A DNA stretch of 64,000 nt. Origin: JAHEFT01 sp963766195 (lineage in GTDB: Bacteria; Pseudomonadota; Gammaproteobacteria; Xanthomonadales; SZUA-36). Below, piece after piece: positions 36,535 to 45,404 of the stretch. The notes below the pieces were generated by a model. It searched no databases, was not told the DNA's origin, and was given only the letters and a program-made list of their open reading frames with translations. Location: positions 62,001 to 126,000 of the forward strand of contig CAVXYY010000008.1 of NCBI GenBank assembly GCA_963766195.1, read 5' to 3'. Position 1 is the first letter of the stretch, and every line of letters begins with the position of its first letter. A program made the translations under genes and the position numbers.

Positions 36535-38551
36535 ATGAAGCTCAGAACCAAGCTCGTGGCACTTTCCCTGTTGACCCTGCTGTTGCCCTGGTCCGGGTGG
36601 AAATTACTGCAGGAACTGGAACGGTTCCTGCGCGACTCACAGCAAAATGCACTGCTGGCCTCCGCCCACACCATGGCTGCGGCGATCCCGCTGGAATTCG
36701 GCAGCCAGTTGCTGTTTCTGCCGGACCTTTATCTGCCTCTCAGAAGCCTTCAGCAAGCGCCGGCGCTCGATGGCTACAGCGATGACTGGCCGGCGGCGTG
36801 GCAGGGCCTGGAGTTTTTGTCCGGGGACGGAGAGTTGGGCGTACGACTGCTGGCCGGAAGCCACCAGGACCGCTTGTTTGTGCTGTTCGATGTCGACGAC
36901 GCCAGCCGGAATCACGCGCGGCCTGCAATGGGCTCGCAGCCTCTGGCCGCCGACGGGATCTCCCTGCGGGTGCGCAGTCCCCGCGGTTTGTTCAGTTTCA
37001 CCATCAGCCCCGAGGCTCCCGGACCGGTGCAGACCAACAGTGAACGGGGTGATTCCGGACAGGTGGAAGGTTACTGGCTTGAACGCGAAAACGGGTATCG
37101 TGTTGAACTCGCCCTACCGATCCCCGCCAGCAACACCGATTTGAGCTTCCAGGTGTGGGACGCCCGGCCAGCCGGTAGTGATTCGCGCCGCACTGCCGGT
37201 CCGATGGGTGATCCCGGGCACCCGCTCTGGATCAACCTGTCACCGGAATGGCAGGGGCTGTCGGAATGGCTGAACCGGTCCGGCATGGAAGGGACCCGCA
37301 GTTGGCTGACGGATTCCAAAGGCTGGGTCCTGGCCGATTCGGGCCCGGAAGCCGGCCTTGTGGCTGATCACGCAGAACAGCACACGACCTGGCTGCAGCG
37401 GGTACTCTACCTGCTGGTTGCCGGTTCCCGCACGGAGTTGCTGGAAAGCCGTCCCGGGGATCCGGTTCATCCGGGTGACGAGGTTGTCAGCCAGGCGTTG
37501 GCCGGCGAAGACGCGATCAGCTGGACCCATGATCTCGAAACCGCCGTGGTCTGGAATACCGTCGCGGTGCCGGTGATCCTGGAAGGCGCCATCCGCGGTG
37601 CGGTCGTGATGCAGTCGTCTTCCGATGGTCTGCTGCTGGTGACCAACCGGGCGTTGAGCCGGCTGTTGTTTACCACGCTGGCATTGACTTTCGGACTGGC
37701 TGCCGGCCTGTGGTTTTTCGCCACCCGGCTGTCGGGCCGGGTGCAGCGCCTGAGCGGCGCTGTCAGCCGGGCGATGGAAGGCGGCGTTGACCTGGATATA
37801 TTGCCTTTGAGGGAAGACCGGGACGAACTGGGTGAGTTGGCGAGAAATAACCAGAAGCTTTTGCGTGCCGTGTCCAATTACAGCCAGTACCTGCAGACCC
37901 TGGCCGGCAAGTTGTCGCACGAACTGAAAACGCCGCTGGCCATCACCCGTTCCTCGCTGGACAACCTGGCCAGCCAGGAATTGAACGGTGAATCCAGGCG
38001 GTTTCTCGAGCGGGCCCAGGAAGGGCGTAAACCGGCAGGCTGCAATCGTCCGCGCGATGAGCGAAGCCAGCCGGCTGGAAGCGGCAATCGGCGTTGCGGA
38101 ATGGGAGACCATCGATCTCTCCGGCCTGCTGCGGCGTTGCGCCGAAGGTTATCGCGCCGTCCACCCCGGGCGTAAGCTCCTGATCCACGTTCCCGAAGGG
38201 CAGGCATCTGCCCGTTGCGCGCCTGATTTGCTCGCCCAGGCCCTGGACAAGCTGGTGGACAACGCCATGTCCCTGAGTGGTGAGGAAGATGAAGTCAGTC
38301 TCATCCTGCGCGCCGGAGAAGGCTGTTTCGAACTTTGCGTGCGCAATACGGGCAGCAGCCTGCCCCGGGAGTTGCAGGAACGCTTGTTTGATTCACTGGT
38401 TTCGATACGTGAAAAACGTGGCACGGATCCGCACCTCGGGCTGGGGCTGTACATCGTGCGACTGGTTGCCGAAGCCCACAACGGGCGTGTCAGCGCCCAT
38501 GAACTGCCTGGCAACGGGGGCGTGGAATTCCGGATTACCCTTCCCGTGTAG
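36535..38551 (+). CDS. pdsS: Sensor histidine kinase of proteobacterial dedicated sortase system (one frameshift)
   Basis: A membrane kinase of about 670 residues. N-terminal TM helix (LRTKLVALSLLTLLLPWSGWKLL), a large periplasmic domain (about 400 residues) with a fold I do not recognise, a second TM helix (LLFTTLALTFGLAAGLWFFAT), HAMP, then H box LSHELKTPLAITRSSL, N box LVDNAMSLSGEED and G2 box DPHLGLGLYIVRL. The frame breaks at GGG 38023-38025; with one G removed it reads FLERAQEGVNRQAAIVRAMSEASRLEAAI and continues to 38551. The G1 region is divergent (CVRNTGSSLP, no clear DxGxG), as in PdsS relatives. It is expected to control the divergent target-sortase operon through PdsR. Confidence 0.85.
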
Positions 38552-38608
38552 GTTATTGCGCCGAGCCTTGCTAGAATCCCCCTTGTTGCCTCGATAATAT
38601 GGATCGCC

Positions 38609-40082
38609 GTGGACAGGGAAGCATTTGAAAAACTGAAGGCTGAGGGTTACAACCGCATACCCGTTTACCGGTCGGTGTTGGCCGACCTGGACACGCCCCT
38701 TTCCGTTTACCTTAAACTGGCCGAAGCGCCCGGACACATACCTGCTCGAATCGGTCGAGGGCGGCGAAACCTGGGGCCGGTTTTCCATCATTGGCCTGCC
38801 CTGCAAGCGCCGTTACTCCCTGTCCGGAACCCGGCTGACCACCTATGAGAGCAGCATCGGCGTGCATCGTGAGGAAGTAGCCGATCCGCTCGAGTACGTT
38901 TCGCAGTTGCAGGCTTCCTTTCGTTCGCCGAGGCTGCCTGAATTGCCGGTGTTCACCGGCGGATTCGTGGGTTACTTCGGCTATGAAGTCGTGCAACGAT
39001 TCGAACCGCGACTGATCGATGACAGCAAGCCGGATGAACTCAGCACCCCGGACATGGTCTTGCTCCTGTCTGAAGAAGTCGCCGTGTTCGACAACCTGGC
39101 GGGCAGGCTTTACCTGGTTGTCAATATTGACCCGGCACGGCCAAGGGCCTGGGAATTTGCACAGAGCCGGCTGGATGAACTGCAAGGCCGGCTCAGGGGC
39201 GCCAGTGAAGGTTACGGGATTCCGGTTTCGCATGATCCGGTGGCCGAAAGTGATTTCAGTTATGGTTTCAGCCGCCGTGACTTCATCAATGCCGTTGAAA
39301 AAAGCAAGGAATACATTCTTTCCGGCGACGTATTCCAGGTGGTGCTATCGCAGCGTATGAGCGTGCCTTTCAAAGCGCGCCCGCTGGATGTCTACCGCGC
39401 ACTGCGGGCTTTGAATCCGTCACCTTACATGTACTTCATCGACCTGGGAGATACCCAGATTGTCGGGTCGTCGCCGGAAGTCCTGGTGCGCGTGCACGAC
39501 CGGCAGGTGACCCTCAGGCCGATTGCCGGCACCCGGCACCGCGGTCACTCCGCTGAAGAGGACAGGCGACTGGAAGAAGAACTGCTGAGCGATCCAAAAG
39601 AACGGGCGGAACACCTGATGCTGATTGATCTCGGCAGAAACGATGCCGGCAGGGTTTCCCGGATCGGGACCGTCAAAGTGACCGAGACCATGGCCGTGGA
39701 ACGATATTCCCATGTCATGCATATTGTTTCGCAGGTGGAAGGGGAGCTGGCCGAAGGATTGACTGCCACGGACGCGATCCGGTCTTCCTTTCCCGCCGGC
39801 ACCTTATCCGGTGCGCCCAAGATCCGCGCGATGGAAATCATCAACGAACTGGAACCGGTGCGGCGAAACGTTTATGCCGGCGCGGTCGGTTACATCAACT
39901 GGCATGACGACATCGACCTGGCAATCGCCATTCGCACAGCCGTGATCAAGGACGGCATGCTGCACGTGCAGGCCGGAGCGGGAATCGTGGCCGACTCCGA
40001 TCCCGAAAAAGAATGGGAAGAGACCATGAACAAGGGCCGCGCCCTGATCTCGGCGGTCAACAGCGCCTCGATGGGGCTTTAG
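38609..40082 (+). CDS. trpE: Anthranilate synthase component I (one frameshift)
   Basis: Makes anthranilate from chorismate with glutamine-derived ammonia (needs TrpG). Start GTG 38609. The early part (FEKLKAEGYNRIPVYRSVLADLDTPLSVYLKLAE) is followed by a one-base excess near 38726; removing it restores RPDTYLLESVEGGETWGRFSIIGLP, the family-typical tryptophan-feedback region. The rest is intact: GGFVGYFGYEVVQRFEP, SGDVFQVVLSQRM, PSPYMYF, GSSPEVLVR, PIAGTRHRG, LIDLGRNDAGRVSRIG, GTLSGAPKIRAMEII. trpG does not follow; the next gene is convergent. An intact copy elsewhere cannot be ruled out. Confidence 0.92.
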
Positions 40083-40146
40083 GTGTCTGGAAGCCCGTAC
40101 TGATCGAACAGACAGCGTTCGACCAGGACCGTCAGTGCTGATCCGA

Positions 40147-42444
40147 CTAACCTGGATCCTTTACTGCACCGGGTATGGGCGGCATTTCTCCGCTGGCTTC
40201 CCAACGAGCCAGGTTTTCCTTTTGTTTGCTCAAGCGGCTTTCTACCGTATGCAGGAGCTGCCGGTATTCGGGGTTATCAGCGAGCACAGCTAATTCGTAT
40301 CTTGTTAGCCGCTTTAGCTCTGATGAGGAACCGCCCTGGTTCACCCAATCACCGAGTATTTTAATCGCGGCCTCACTTTGCCCGGACATCGCATAGAGAG
40401 ACGCATCAAAAATTTGCACTCCGTGGAAGCCCATTGACGGGCTGGCTTCAACAATCGACTTCAGTTCATTCCACAGAGCTTGCGCTTTTTCCTGCTCACC
40501 CAATGCCTGGTAAGCGTAAATAGCGCCCAAGCCATAGCTGAAGTTGAGATACGATTTTTTGCCATTGAATCGCGATGCAAAAGCCATGTATCTCTTAATG
40601 GCATTTTCAGGGCGTCCTGTCGCCACATCAACCCTGCCCAGGGTAAAAATGCCGACCCAATATAAAATGCTTTCTGAATCTGTTCGGTCAAATTCCTGCC
40701 GGGCGCTTTGGTAGTTTTCCGCGGCGATATGAGCCCAGCCCCGATAGACAGGCGCTTCCTCTGACTCCGGCACCAGTCTCGCAGCGTGATTCAGCCACAG
40801 GCTGGCATTGTCATAATCCCCCAACCTCCAGTGTATGTTGGCATTCATGAAGGAAATCCCCGGGTGCTCCGGATCCAGGTAATAGGCTTTACGCAAGGCC
40901 CTTATCGCCTTGTCGTGACGAAATTCCCCCGCAGAGTAGAGGGTTGCAAGAACGCGATAACCACCTGCAGAATCCGCATGGTCTGCCAGAAGACTTTCCA
41001 TCATTGGAATGGCTTCCTCTTCCAACCCAAGAACACCCATGATTTCAGCCAATTGAATTTTAATACCAGCGTTCTGCGGATCCAGTTCCGCGGCCTTCCT
41101 GAACAGCTCGATCGCTGAAACCGGATCTGATCTTCCCCATTGTTTCAGGTTCCCATAATTTCTCAGCACAACCACGTTGTTTGGCCCCAGAACCATTGCC
41201 TGACTGAATGCCTGCTCGGCTTTATCGATATCCCCGGCGATTTCATACCATTTCCCAAGTGCGGTGAAAGCATCACTCGATTGCGGATCCAGCAGGATCG
41301 CCTGGTTGATCAGTGGCCTGCTTTTCTCAAGTTGGGTCTTAGCCGGAAGGCCGTTGTTCCAGATCTGGTGGAGCATGGCCAGAGCCTGCTTGCTGTATGC
41401 CTGTGCAAATTCAGGATCGAACAGAACCGCTGTCCGATAAGCGGCAATGGCCTGCTCAAAGCCCTCTGTTGTCGCCTGATCGAAGTACTGGTTACCCAGG
41501 AAGTACGCATCGAGGGCCTGCAGATTAGCAGTTGGACGTTTTTCAATTTGTTTTCGTTCATCTTGCGAAAGAATCGCCTGCAGGGCGTCTGCGACAGCTT
41601 CGGTGATCTCTGCCTGGACAACAAATACATTCGTAGCAGTGAGTTCCCGTGTGTATGTTTGTGCCCACAAGTGTGTGTCCGAGGCAGCCTCAATCAACTG
41701 CAGGTTAATCCGGACCTGATTGCCGACCCGTTGAACACCTCCCTCGAGAATGGTGTTCACGCCCAGTTCCTGGGCAATGGTGCCCAGTTTCTTGTTGGTA
41801 ACCTCATAAGTCATCACCGAAGTGCGCGAGATGGTCTTGATGTCGTGAATATTGGAAATCCGGGTCAATAAATCGTCGTGAATGCCATCGGTGAAATACT
41901 GGTTCGACGGGTCATCACTCAGGTTAGCGAAAGGTAATACCGCAATTGCCGGCCGTTGCGCCTGACCTGCCACGGGTGATTCAACCGGAGTTGAGCTGAT
42001 GGATGAGACGGCGGTCTCGCTTTCAGCCTGATCCATACGATCAATCACGTACCAGGTAAGCAAACCGATCAGCATCCCGACCAGGCCCAGCGTCCAAAAC
42101 CGCTTGGATCCCCGGTCGGATTTCTGATTCGACTGGACTTTGACTTCGGGAATCAACCGGAAACCCTGGCCACGGACGCCCTCTATATAAGTAGGGTCAT
42201 TGGGGTCATCACCCAGGCTCTGTCTTAAAGTCTTCATCCTTTGTGACAGGTTCTCGGGCGATATAACCCTGTTTGGTCCCCACACTTGCGTGATCAGGTC
42301 TTCATGCCTGATCAGGGCCGGTGAAGCTTCGACCAGGGCCCGAAGCACCTTGAAATCAAGCTTTGTTAACTTGATGGGCTGCCCGTCACGACTGAGCAGG
42401 CGTCGGTCCAGGTCGAACTCTAAGTCAGAAATTACGTAGATCAT
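40147..42444 (-). CDS. CadC-type transmembrane regulator with winged helix and TPR sensor
   Basis: About 765 residues. An OmpR-like winged helix at residues 1-100 (YVISDLEFDLDRRLLSRDGQPIKL, ENLSQRMKTLRQSLGDD, YIEGVRGQGFRLI) is followed by a TM helix near 120 (FWTLGLVGMLIGLLTWYVI), so DNA binding is cytoplasmic and the rest periplasmic. The outer part starts with RPAIAVLPFANLSDDPSNQYFTDGIHDDLLTRIS, the domain seen in adenylate-cyclase/TPR regulators, followed by tandem TPR units from about residue 330 to 650. No kinase or receiver domain is present. The start at 42444 is chosen for the conserved MIYVIS opening; a TTG at 42471 is possible. Divergent from the 42650 gene, its likely target. Confidence 0.88.
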   Translation of the reverse strand: MIYVISDLEFDLDRRLLSRDGQPIKLTKLDFKVLRALVEASPALIRHEDLITQVWGPNRVISPENLSQRMKTLRQSLGDDPNDPTYIEGVRGQGFRLIPEVKVQSNQKSDRGSKRFWTLGLVGMLIGLLTWYVIDRMDQAESETAVSSISSTPVESPVAGQAQRPAIAVLPFANLSDDPSNQYFTDGIHDDLLTRISNIHDIKTISRTSVMTYEVTNKKLGTIAQELGVNTILEGGVQRVGNQVRINLQLIEAASDTHLWAQTYTRELTATNVFVVQAEITEAVADALQAILSQDERKQIEKRPTANLQALDAYFLGNQYFDQATTEGFEQAIAAYRTAVLFDPEFAQAYSKQALAMLHQIWNNGLPAKTQLEKSRPLINQAILLDPQSSDAFTALGKWYEIAGDIDKAEQAFSQAMVLGPNNVVVLRNYGNLKQWGRSDPVSAIELFRKAAELDPQNAGIKIQLAEIMGVLGLEEEAIPMMESLLADHADSAGGYRVLATLYSAGEFRHDKAIRALRKAYYLDPEHPGISFMNANIHWRLGDYDNASLWLNHAARLVPESEEAPVYRGWAHIAAENYQSARQEFDRTDSESILYWVGIFTLGRVDVATGRPENAIKRYMAFASRFNGKKSYLNFSYGLGAIYAYQALGEQEKAQALWNELKSIVEASPSMGFHGVQIFDASLYAMSGQSEAAIKILGDWVNQGGSSSELKRLTRYELAVLADNPEYRQLLHTVESRLSKQKENLARWEASGEMPPIPGAVKDPG

Positions 42445-42649
42445 GCAGACCACTTGGCTGTTCCGGTGCAATTGCCTTTAACAATAGCGTGTTAGGTGGA
42501 TTCAGGGGAAATACTTAAGCAATTTTTGGGAATTTTTTGGCATCCCGTCATGCAGCGACGGTCCCCCCTGCCTAATCTGGTGATCGATCAGCACGCGTGT
42601 ATTGGCGCTCTAGGCTGAGAGTTCAACGATGACGACTTGGAGATGGGTT

Positions 42650-43243
42650 ATGAAAAAGCAATTTGGAAAGACGATCATTTTTGCATTACTGGTTTCGTTT
42701 TTCGTGGTATGTGTTTCGACTACAAACGTGGTCGCATCCAATGAATCTGACAAGGCTAAAATTCAACGTGCAATGATGGCTGCGCCCAGTAGTATCTCTG
42801 CTGGAGCAACCATCAGGGATGTGGATGCTGACTGGACTATTTTGCGCGAAGGCGCGCCCGGCAATGACTGGACCTGCTTTCCAGGAGTTCCGGTTAACGC
42901 CGGTGATAAGCACCCCATGTGTAATGACGAAGTCTGGATGGATTGGCTGTGGGCTGTGAAAGAATTGTTAGAAGGCGGCGATTGGCTTTTTGTAACTGAT
43001 ACTGTCGGTACTTCCTATATGCTGCGCGGTGATGCTCTGGTAAATAATGCGAACCCTGGCGCAACCGATCCAAATGATGGAGGCCTGTGGGATCAGGAAG
43101 GTCCGCATATCATGATGTTGTTTCCTACTTTGGACGAAATTGCTGACTTGCCTCGAGACCCCAATGCTGGCGGCCCCTATGTAATGTGGGACGAGACTCC
43201 TCTTGTACATGTTATGTTTCCCATGACAGACAGGGATAGATAA
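42650..43243 (+). CDS. Secreted protein of unknown function
   Basis: About 197 residues from ATG 42650 (GAGATGGG upstream). A clear signal peptide (TIIFALLVSFFVVCVSTTNVVA) precedes a soluble domain rich in Trp, Asp and Pro. Segments such as NDWTCFPGVP, NDEVWMDWLWAV, GTSYMLRGDALVNN, GGPYVMWDETPLVHVMFPM recall uncharacterised exported proteins of marine bacteria; I do not know the family. It lies divergently opposite the CadC-type regulator, so regulation by it is plausible. A hairpin terminator follows at 43273. Confidence 0.78.
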   Translation: MKKQFGKTIIFALLVSFFVVCVSTTNVVASNESDKAKIQRAMMAAPSSISAGATIRDVDADWTILREGAPGNDWTCFPGVPVNAGDKHPMCNDEVWMDWLWAVKELLEGGDWLFVTDTVGTSYMLRGDALVNNANPGATDPNDGGLWDQEGPHIMMLFPTLDEIADLPRDPNAGGPYVMWDETPLVHVMFPMTDRDR

Positions 43244-43272
43244 ATCTATACCCAACACAGTAGGAATTGGGT

Positions 43273-43314
43273 GGGAGATATCTTTACAGATGTTTTATCT
43301 GATGGATATCTCCC
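43273..43314 (+). terminator. Probable terminator hairpin
   Basis: gggagatatc...gatatctccc forms a 10-base outer stem; inside it cagat-gtttt-atctg forms a second stem. Located 30 bases after the 42650 gene. The downstream base run (cctcttgttat) is only partly T-rich. Confidence 0.65.
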
Positions 43315-43397
43315 CCTCTTGTTATGCTCAACCACTCCAGCAATATAGATGGGAAAGCGGCCCATGACGTTCAGCCAGGTATTGCTGTTTCACGACC

Positions 43398-43541
43398 TCA
43401 ACTGGCCAGGGTCTTCCAGCTGCCATCGAGAATCGACGGGGCCGTTTCTTTTGGCCAGTCCATGCGCAGCACGATATAGACTGGCCCGTCCGGCGCCGAC
43501 TGCCAGTTTGCCTTCTGGTCCGGGCGCGAACACTGTCCCGG
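43398..43541 (-). pseudogene. Remnant of a DUF1214 C-terminal segment (decayed paralogue)
   Basis: In one minus-strand frame, 47 codons between two stops read PDQKANWQSAPDGPVYIVLR then MDWPKETAPSILDGSW. This matches the C-terminal end of the neighbouring lipoprotein gene (PNWLPAPNGPIYLVMRLYWPKTEAPSIL). No start codon or upstream domain is attached, so it looks like the tail of a former tandem copy directly downstream of the intact one. Confidence 0.7.
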
Positions 43542-43556
43542 CTACTGCCCTGGTTT

Positions 43557-45047
43557 TCAGTCCGCCTGCTGAACTCCCGGTGGACTCCAGGTGCCTTTGC
43601 CAACAGGAAGGATAGAAGGGGCTTCGGTCTTGGGCCAATAGAGACGCATCACGAGATAGATCGGGCCATTCGGCGCAGGTAGCCAATTGGGTTCTTTATC
43701 CTTGCCGGGCGAGTCCTTCTGTATGTAGATCGTCAGCGAGCCATCGTCGTTTTTCTTCATGTCCGGCAGCATGGGTGAGTTGATCAGGTTACGGTTGATC
43801 GGATTTTCGATCAGGAGCTGGGTCTTGCCGTCGTACATGGTCACCGACCAGAACGCGTTTACCGGGGGCAGTTCACCGGCCGGGAAGGTCAGCGTATAGT
43901 TGTGCTTGCTGCCATCCAGCGTCTCGCCTTTCGCGTCCGTGCGGGTCATGGGATAGACGGCTTCAGCGGCATCGTTACCGTAGATACCGCCCATGGCGGC
44001 GGCGGAGCGTTTCAGCCAATCACCCTGATAGAATGCATTGTCGCCAAAGAGTGCGCCCAACTTCCAGCCGTTGACATCACCCATTCCCGAATCGAGATAC
44101 GTCTTCACTTTGTCGTCACCTTCCTTCATGGACAACAGGGCGACAGCTTTGAGGGCGTCTCTGTGTTCCGGCGAGAGATCCTTCAGATCAATCTTTTTGT
44201 CCGGACCGATGCCCACACTGGCAAGCCTGTCGCGGATTTCCTTGTTGTCCGGTGTGACCGGCACGAACTCGAGAGCGGCATCGAGATACTTGAAGAAATT
44301 CTCCTTGATCCCCTTCGTGGTGGCCGGGAGGAAGTCTATGGTCGGCGCGGCGGGCGGCGGGGGCTGATTCAGGAATGCCGAAAGTGGCTGCACCTTGTAT
44401 CCCGCCTGAACCTCGATCACGTTCGGCATGTCTTTGGGGTTAAACAATTGGGTACGAAAGATGGTAAGCCCGAAGGGTGTGGTCGATTGAAACACTTTCT
44501 CGATCCCTTCAGGTTTGTCGCCTTGCCAGCCCGGGCCGACAACGAGATAGCTGCCGGCATCGCTGCCCGTCGCGCGGCTGCCAATGTAGCCATAGTTGTA
44601 GGTGTTGCCATCAATCAACTGCACCGAGTAGTAGCGCTCTTTTGGCACGGCCGGCACTGAGATCACCATGGGTTCCGAGCGCAGATCCAGCCAAAGCATC
44701 GAGTAAGGCGTGTCGGCGTTCGGGGTGACCACGGCTGTGTCTTTGTAGGTGAAGACACGGGTTTCGTTGAACACTGTGTTGAACGGAGCCTTGTATTGAC
44801 CGGAGTTCTTGTCCAGGACAAATTCGTTCATCACCGCGTAGTTCATCACAATCGGCAAACCATAGATGAAACCGTCCTCTGCGATTTTCCGGGTTTCGTC
44901 TATGCCGGGCGCGGCAATGCCCGGCTTCTCCCTGGCCGGTTCGACGGTGGCAGTTGCGTCGTCTTTCTTGTCGCAGCCAGCTAACAGCACCAGGAGGATG
45001 AAGCTAAAAAGTGCGCTGGTGGCAAGCATGTGTCTTGATTTACTCAT
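43557..45047 (-). CDS. DUF1254/DUF1214 lipoprotein
   Basis: About 496 residues. A lipoprotein signal (LFSFILLVLLAGC, lipobox LLAGC) precedes a DUF1254 domain (EDGFIYGLPIVMNYAVMNEFV, PNADTPYSMLWLDL) and a C-terminal DUF1214 domain (FWSVTMYDGKTQLLIENPINR, GPIYLVMRLYWPK). This two-domain protein is widespread but its function is unknown; some relatives are studied as periplasmic proteins linked to small-molecule catabolism. Start 45047 with GGAGAA upstream. A tail fragment of a second copy lies just downstream. Confidence 0.9.
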   Translation of the reverse strand: MSKSRHMLATSALFSFILLVLLAGCDKKDDATATVEPAREKPGIAAPGIDETRKIAEDGFIYGLPIVMNYAVMNEFVLDKNSGQYKAPFNTVFNETRVFTYKDTAVVTPNADTPYSMLWLDLRSEPMVISVPAVPKERYYSVQLIDGNTYNYGYIGSRATGSDAGSYLVVGPGWQGDKPEGIEKVFQSTTPFGLTIFRTQLFNPKDMPNVIEVQAGYKVQPLSAFLNQPPPPAAPTIDFLPATTKGIKENFFKYLDAALEFVPVTPDNKEIRDRLASVGIGPDKKIDLKDLSPEHRDALKAVALLSMKEGDDKVKTYLDSGMGDVNGWKLGALFGDNAFYQGDWLKRSAAAMGGIYGNDAAEAVYPMTRTDAKGETLDGSKHNYTLTFPAGELPPVNAFWSVTMYDGKTQLLIENPINRNLINSPMLPDMKKNDDGSLTIYIQKDSPGKDKEPNWLPAPNGPIYLVMRLYWPKTEAPSILPVGKGTWSPPGVQQAD

Positions 45048-45404
45048 TCGGGTTTTCTCCAGGTGTGCGGGCAGCAGGAATTTAATTCGCTCGCAAGAAC
45101 TTGCAAGCATCGGTCCGTGTTCGCCGCGGCAGGTTCTCAGTCCAATGTCACAGTTAACAACTGATCGGTTTCTGCCGAGCCGTAATCTGGCCTAAAGTGT
45201 CTCCCCATTATGAGCCGCAATGACCGGATTACCAGTCGCCAACAACCAATAAGCCACGTCCGCATGATCTTAACCCAAGCAAACAGCGTCTGTCGTGAGC
45301 CTGCGAACAGAAATGATATAAATATGATTCAGCTCTCGAGTCTTGGTCGTCAGCTCAAGATGTTTTATGCTTGGATTCTGTGCCTCCAGCTCCGGGATTG
45401 AAAC
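45048..45404. other. Divergent intergenic region, no gene seen
   Basis: 357 bases between the divergent DUF1254 and mechanosensitive-channel genes. Short open frames inside it (for example 45210-45401) lack ribosome-binding sites and recognisable products. It presumably holds both promoters; I cannot assign elements. Confidence 0.4.

Noticed and set aside
41140..41871. 243-codon plus-strand open frame opposite the CadC-type regulator
   Set aside because: Antisense to TPR repeats; product has no recognisable domain.
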